Assembly (NCBI GenBank): GCA_038380795.1
Contig: CM076262.1
Span: 68,468,629 to 68,532,628, forward strand
DNA: 64,000 bases
Direction of reading: 5' to 3'
From: Pyrocephalus nanus
Lineage: Eukaryota; Chordata; Aves; Passeriformes; Tyrannidae
The notes beneath the pieces were generated by a model. That model was not told the DNA's origin and ran no database searches. It saw nothing but the letters and a program-made list of their open reading frames with translations. This document shows, piece by piece, positions 60,426 through 64,000 of the stretch. Position 1 is the stretch's first letter. Each line of letters opens with the position of its first letter. The position numbers were made by a program, and so were the translations under genes.

Positions 60426-60435
60426 TTTTGCACAC
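60357..60435 (-). CDS. NUP50: NUP50 coding exon 1 (start codon at 60425)
   Basis: After the acceptor CACGCAG come ten untranslated bases, then ATG at 60425-60423 in the context AAAAATGG (A at -3, G at +4). The exon encodes [20 protein letters not shown] and then AEE (residues 1-23), with donor GTAAG. The match to the human N terminus fixes the start. Human has Asn at residue 5, Ile here. Confidence 0.97.
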
Positions 60436-61609
60436 CTGCGTGGGGGGAAAGAATCATAGAATGAACTATACAGAAATTAAATTCTAAGCAACAGCGATCT
60501 TCAATTTGTGTTCTTAGAACAAAAAAAAGAGGAATTTGAGTTAATACAGAAGCAGGTCAAAAGGGAACAACAGTGGAAAACCAAGTGCTGTGGCAGCAAC
60601 AATCAGCAGAATGTTCCATGTTTCACTCCCTGTCTTCTCAGGGTACCCACATGAGCAAGAAAAGTTCTTTTACACCACCTAAAATAAATACTGATGAGGA
60701 CCCACTGAAGCAACTGGGCAGAAAGCTTGGCTAAGGCTGAGGACAATGCTCTCCTTTAAAAAACAGGATTGGAAGACTGTTATTAATTTTAAATTTGAAA
60801 AGAAAAAAAATTACAAATAGATCAGGCTATTTTTCCTCCAAAGGCTACTTAAGGCATATCATGGATTTTAGAGCAAACACTGTAAGCAGCCAGTCATCAA
60901 TTTGCTGGTTATCTCTGCGATGGAAAGGAAACCCAGTCCTGGAGAAGGAATGTCTGAAATAGCAGGACAGTTTATCAGCTGTGTACAAAAAACAAAGACT
61001 GGATCTAGCTATGATGCTTTCTATCTGAAAGACCTGGCAAACAATCACACTACTCGAATTTTACACTCCATTTTTACTAATTATATCCTCCGACACTAAA
61101 TATAAAAACTTTTCATAGGAAATACATAGTTTTGTGGCAATTTAGCAAACACAGAAATTAAAACTCTTCAAAAAACTCCCTGAGTTTGTGATTAAGACCT
61201 GCCTAGTACAAAAAAAAATAAAAAAAATAAAATCCCACAAATAGTTGAATTTCAGAGCCCAAACCAATACCAATATGGGGTTACAGAACATCTTGTTTAG
61301 AGGGTGAAATGGTTTGGAACAGTAAATCCAGTGGTACAGCAGCCTTGGAGATCACACCTCCACGTCCTGAATTTTGGTCTGACACACTTCACAAATAAGG
61401 TCAGGTAATTAGGAGCTTCTGGAAGTACAGGGAGTACACATGGGCTTGTGTGTACATATTTAAGAGCCCCAAGCCACACGGTCCTGAAAGCTGAGGTCCT
61501 ACCATGCCTTACTTGATCCCTGGGAGACTATTTCAAACTAAACCACTGAAAACAAAAACAAAACAAAACAAGGCCTATTTTAAAGGCCTATTTAATTTAT
61601 TCAAATTAT

Positions 61610-61835
61610 TTTATTCTGGTATGTATCATTATGCAATATATAATAAATAGTATTATAACGTGTCTTTGTTTATCATTTTAAATTTAAAATGAACGATAAT
61701 TTAAAGTTATTTTATATTTAGTGTATTAAACATATGTTTTTATAAATTACAAAATACATGCATAATAACTATATATTAATAATTTATTATTTTAATGTGA
61801 AATATTAACTTAGTTTAAATTATTTTGAGAAAACA
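61610..61835. repeat. AT-rich block with 20-bp perfect palindrome
   Basis: The block is over 85% A+T by eye and directly abuts the CR1 copy and the GC-rich island. TCATTTTAAATTTAAAATGA at 61673-61692 is its own reverse complement. It could be a low-complexity insertion or an old AT microsatellite. Confidence 0.8.
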
Positions 61836-61839
61836 GCTC

Positions 61840-62043
61840 AAAGAACCAAAGAATATCCTGAGCTGAAAGGGACCCACCAGGCCCATCGATCCAGCTCCTG
61901 GCCCTGCCCAGGACACCCCAACAACCCCCCCGTCCCTGGGAGCGTTGTCCAAGCGCTCCTGGAACTCTGGTAGCCTTGGGGCCGTGCCCACTGCCCTGGG
62001 GAGCCTGTTCAGTGCCCGAGGGGGAAATGCCCTTCCCCGATAC
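61840..62043 (-). mobile_element. CR1 LINE fragment in NUP50 intron 1
   Basis: The + strand reads TGAGCTGAAAGGGACCCACC, then GGGAGCGTTGTCCAAGCGCT and CTGGGGAGCCTGTTCAG. It is the same CR1 type and - strand orientation as those at 55473 and 56574. It is more diverged at its tail and is fused directly to the CpG island. Confidence 0.88.
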
Positions 62044-62372
62044 CCGTGTTCGGTGAACAAGCCCTTCTCGTTCACACACGCAACACACCGGGCAGAGCGC
62101 AGGAGCTCCGCGGACGCGCCGCGATGCCCCCGGAACGTCCCTGCGCTGTTTAAGGCAGCCGCTCCCGGCCAGGCTTCGCTCCGTGCTCGGCGGGATCGCA
62201 GCCCGAGCCGCGGGGCCGGCGGGAGGGAGCGGAGGAAGCGGAAGCCGCCGGGGCCGCCCCGCGCTCGCCTTCCCGCCGTGCCCGGCGCTGCCGGCCCCGC
62301 TCGCCCCGTGCGTTCCCCGCACCCCCCGGCCTCGCACCGCCGCGACCCCCGAAGCCGCCCCGCACTGCCCCT

Positions 62373-62409
62373 CCATCCCATCCCATCCCATCCCATCCCA
62401 TCCCATCCC
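62373..62409. repeat. (CCCAT)7 microsatellite
   Basis: Seven A residues occur at exact 5-bp spacing from 62375 to 62405 (GGGAT-type on the NUP50 strand). It lies just inside NUP50 intron 1, about 65 bp after the donor. The G-runs on the transcribed RNA could form a G-quadruplex (inference). Confidence 0.95.
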
Positions 62410-62469
62410 GGCCCGCCCGCAGCGCGGCCGCCCCTCCGTGTCCCCGCGCGCGGGCCCCGCGGCACTCAC

Positions 62470-62600
62470 CGGCCCGGGCGGCCGGCTCTCCCGCGGCGGG
62501 GCAGACGCTGCGGCGGGCGGGCTGTGCTCGCAGGTTGCGCGGCGCGCTCAGCATGCCCCGCAGTGCCCCGGCCCGGCCCGGCCGCGGTGCCGCTCGGGGC
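62470..62600 (-). other. NUP50: NUP50 non-coding exon 1 (5' UTR), left edge at donor, right edge uncertain
   Basis: The CpG island contains a consensus donor CCGGTGAGTGCC on the - strand at 62469. It is the best partner for the acceptor at 60436, just before the ATG exon. The transcription start is not determined. An ATG at 62554, if transcribed, opens a frame that would splice out of frame into the next exon and stop at 60395, overlapping the NUP50 start. Confidence 0.5.
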
Positions 62601-62646
62601 TCGCACCGGGAGCGCCGCGTCCGCCGCCGGCCGCGCCTGCCCGCAC

Positions 62647-62658
62647 CGCGCGTGCGCA
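62647..62658 (-). promoter_or_regulatory. NRF1-type binding site
   Basis: On the - strand the sequence TGCGCACGCGCG matches the NRF1 consensus YGCGCAYGCGCR at every position. It lies about 100 bp upstream of the ATG at 62554 and inside the island, where NRF1 sites are typical of housekeeping promoters. Binding is inferred. Confidence 0.65.
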
Positions 62659-62715
62659 CACCGGGCACGGGGCGGGGCCCTGCGGCTCCCCCGCCCCCCG
62701 CGGGGCGGCCCGGCC

Positions 62716-62785
62716 GGGACACGGACACGGACAGGGGCACGGACACGGAAGCGGCCTGGGCACGGACACGGACACGGACACGGAG
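62716..62785. repeat. (GGACAC)n hexanucleotide repeat, interrupted
   Basis: GGACAC units recur across 62716-62733, 62741-62747 and 62763-62784, with interruptions. Each junction creates a CpG. The repeat lies upstream of the NUP50 promoter and is the source of the GHGH/DTDT-like open frames here. Confidence 0.9.
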
Positions 62786-62870
62786 CCTGCCCGGCCCGGG
62801 CACCGGGCGGGTGCTGAGGCAGAGCTCGGGGGCAGGGAGTCTGCGGGGCCCAAGTTTAGGTGTGACACGG

Positions 62871-64000
62871 GACCTGGCGTCACTGGTTTTCCTAAATGTC
62901 CGTAGTCCGGAGCCAGACACGAAGCAGACGGGCTGCGGGATACACAGTTTCCATGCCAGCAACTTGCCACTGGCATCTGCTCACCGAGCTCAGGACGGAG
63001 GTGACCTCAAGCCTCCTGCTCCCCCAGCACGCATCTTCACTGAGCACCGCGCGGGAAACGGGAACTCATTCCTGTGGCTGAGGGGCAGGATCAGTGTCAA
63101 TCAGGCCTCGTTTGTGACTTCAGTGAACTGCTGCACTTCATGGCCTGCATCTTAAACCTGCTTTCTGATTCCCCAAGGGAGAGGGATTTACATTTTCAGT
63201 TGTATGTCTCGTTAGTTAAAGGCCCATTACTGTCCAAAGCATCAGCAGCTAGAAGTTAAATCCCACAGGATTTATGATACAGAAGAACCAAAGGCTGCAG
63301 AAGAAAACCTTCCAGGGAGGGCACAGGGAACACAGAGGAGTTGGTGGGTCCTCAGTGCTGTGACACTCTAGAACAAGGTGACTGCTCTAAAGCAAGGCTC
63401 ACCCCATCACCTCCCCCTTACACACTGTAGCAAGTTTTTGCCTCAAGTATCTCCTTGGGAAAAGTCCACCTCGCCAGAAGCAAGAGAATTCAAGTAGCCT
63501 AACCTTCCCAGCTTCCAGCAAGTAGGCATTGGAATTGCCAGCCACAGGGAAAGGTCCCACTCACCATACCCAGCAGGGTTCACCGCTGAGAGCAATTTCA
63601 GCTGGGACAAATAAGCACTGTGCTGGTTTTGCCAGTCTCCTCCATGACCCCTCCTGCGAACTCTGGGCAACCCCAAGTCTGCAGAAGCCACTGTGACCTG
63701 ACATGAGCACACTTTTTTAGGGACTCTGCTTCCCTGCTGCTCAAAATAGAATAATGTAACTGGATTCCAGGTAGGAAATTATTCAGGACACTGTCACTAT
63801 TCCGCAGCATGGAGAAGCACTCCTTGCTGCAGGCAGCCCAGGGCTCCGGGCAGAACAGCAGCTTTGGCAGGAGTGGAATGGGTTTGCCTTGTTCATGTCG
63901 AATTCCTGCCCCTCCCCGTGAGGAGACTGAAAGGGCTCCACTGCCTTAGCAAGATAAAGGTTTCTAAAGTTCACACAAGCTGCCAATAGTCCAAAATATC
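62871..64000. other. Flank upstream of NUP50, no gene recognised
   Basis: GC content falls to the genomic background. Short open frames on both strands lack family motifs. I see no transposon or RNA gene. A divergent non-coding transcript from the NUP50 island could run through here, but nothing in the sequence proves it. Confidence 0.6.

Larger units (their letters stand above)
60436..62469 (-). other. NUP50: NUP50 intron 1 (2.0 kb)
   Basis: Donor GTGAGTGCC at 62469 and acceptor CACGCAG at 60436. It contains an AT-rich block at about 61610-61835 with a 20-bp palindrome, a CR1 fragment at about 61840-62043, and a (CCCAT)7 run at 62373. The donor choice is inferred from sequence. Confidence 0.65.
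62040..62870 (-). promoter_or_regulatory. NUP50: CpG-island promoter of NUP50
   Basis: The sequence has very high GC and CpG density, with no TATA box. It contains the presumed non-coding exon 1 and an NRF1-type site at 62647-62658. Long open frames on both strands (up to 290 codons) are products of GC content and carry simple repeats. Divergent transcription to the right is common for such islands but is not shown here. Confidence 0.75.

Noticed and set aside
60451..60465. GAATCATAGAATGAA, resembling a CR1 tail octamer repeat near the NUP50 start exon
   Set aside because: Only about 12 bp match and no element body follows, so chance is a sufficient explanation.
61945..62962. Overlapping open frames of 200-290 codons on both strands near the NUP50 island
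   Set aside because: They arise from GC-rich, stop-poor sequence, a CR1 fragment and the CCCAT and GGACAC repeats. They are Pro/Arg/Gly-rich or repetitive, and overlap each other on opposite strands.

Overview
This window is vertebrate nuclear DNA, almost certainly from a bird and most likely a songbird-like neoavian. The evidence is the small introns, the CpG-island promoters and several truncated CR1 LINE retrotransposons with the avian 3' end. Two ordinary protein-coding genes can be read exon by exon. They are KIAA0930 (DUF2045 family) on the + strand and the nucleoporin gene NUP50 on the - strand. They are tail to tail, the same convergent arrangement I recall for human 22q13.31. Every coding splice junction I placed is GT-AG, and the reading frame is continuous in both genes (417 and 448 codons).

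Layout. Positions 1-6817 are gene-poor intergenic DNA with nothing I recognise. Positions 6818-7210 hold a 41-bp minisatellite abutting the KIAA0930 CpG island (about 7211-7770). KIAA0930 coding exons run from 7465 to 42050, with a 17.4-kb first intron. Its 3' UTR probably reaches about 46805, where there is an AATAAA. A gap of about 1.5 kb follows. NUP50 reads leftwards: a non-coding first exon in the CpG island near 62470-62600, coding exons from 60425 down to 51962, and a 3' UTR with a proximal poly(A) signal (51799-51804) and a possible distal one (48369-48374). Positions 62871-64000 are upstream flank with nothing recognised.

The two genes do not form a pathway. KIAA0930 encodes a conserved cytosolic-looking protein of unknown biochemical role. 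NUP50 encodes a mobile FG nucleoporin that binds importin-alpha and Ran and helps recycle import complexes.

I found no CRISPR array, operon, phage or other novel system, and none is expected here. The points most worth a second look are: a 63-bp copy of the end of KIAA0930 exon 7, with its splice donor, lying frame-open inside intron 8; the minisatellite with a CRE-like octamer in nearly every unit beside the KIAA0930 promoter; the absence from NUP50 of the internal methionine that starts the human short isoform; and same-orientation CR1 copies flanking the large FG exon of NUP50. Precise ends of UTRs, promoters and CR1 fragments are estimates by eye.
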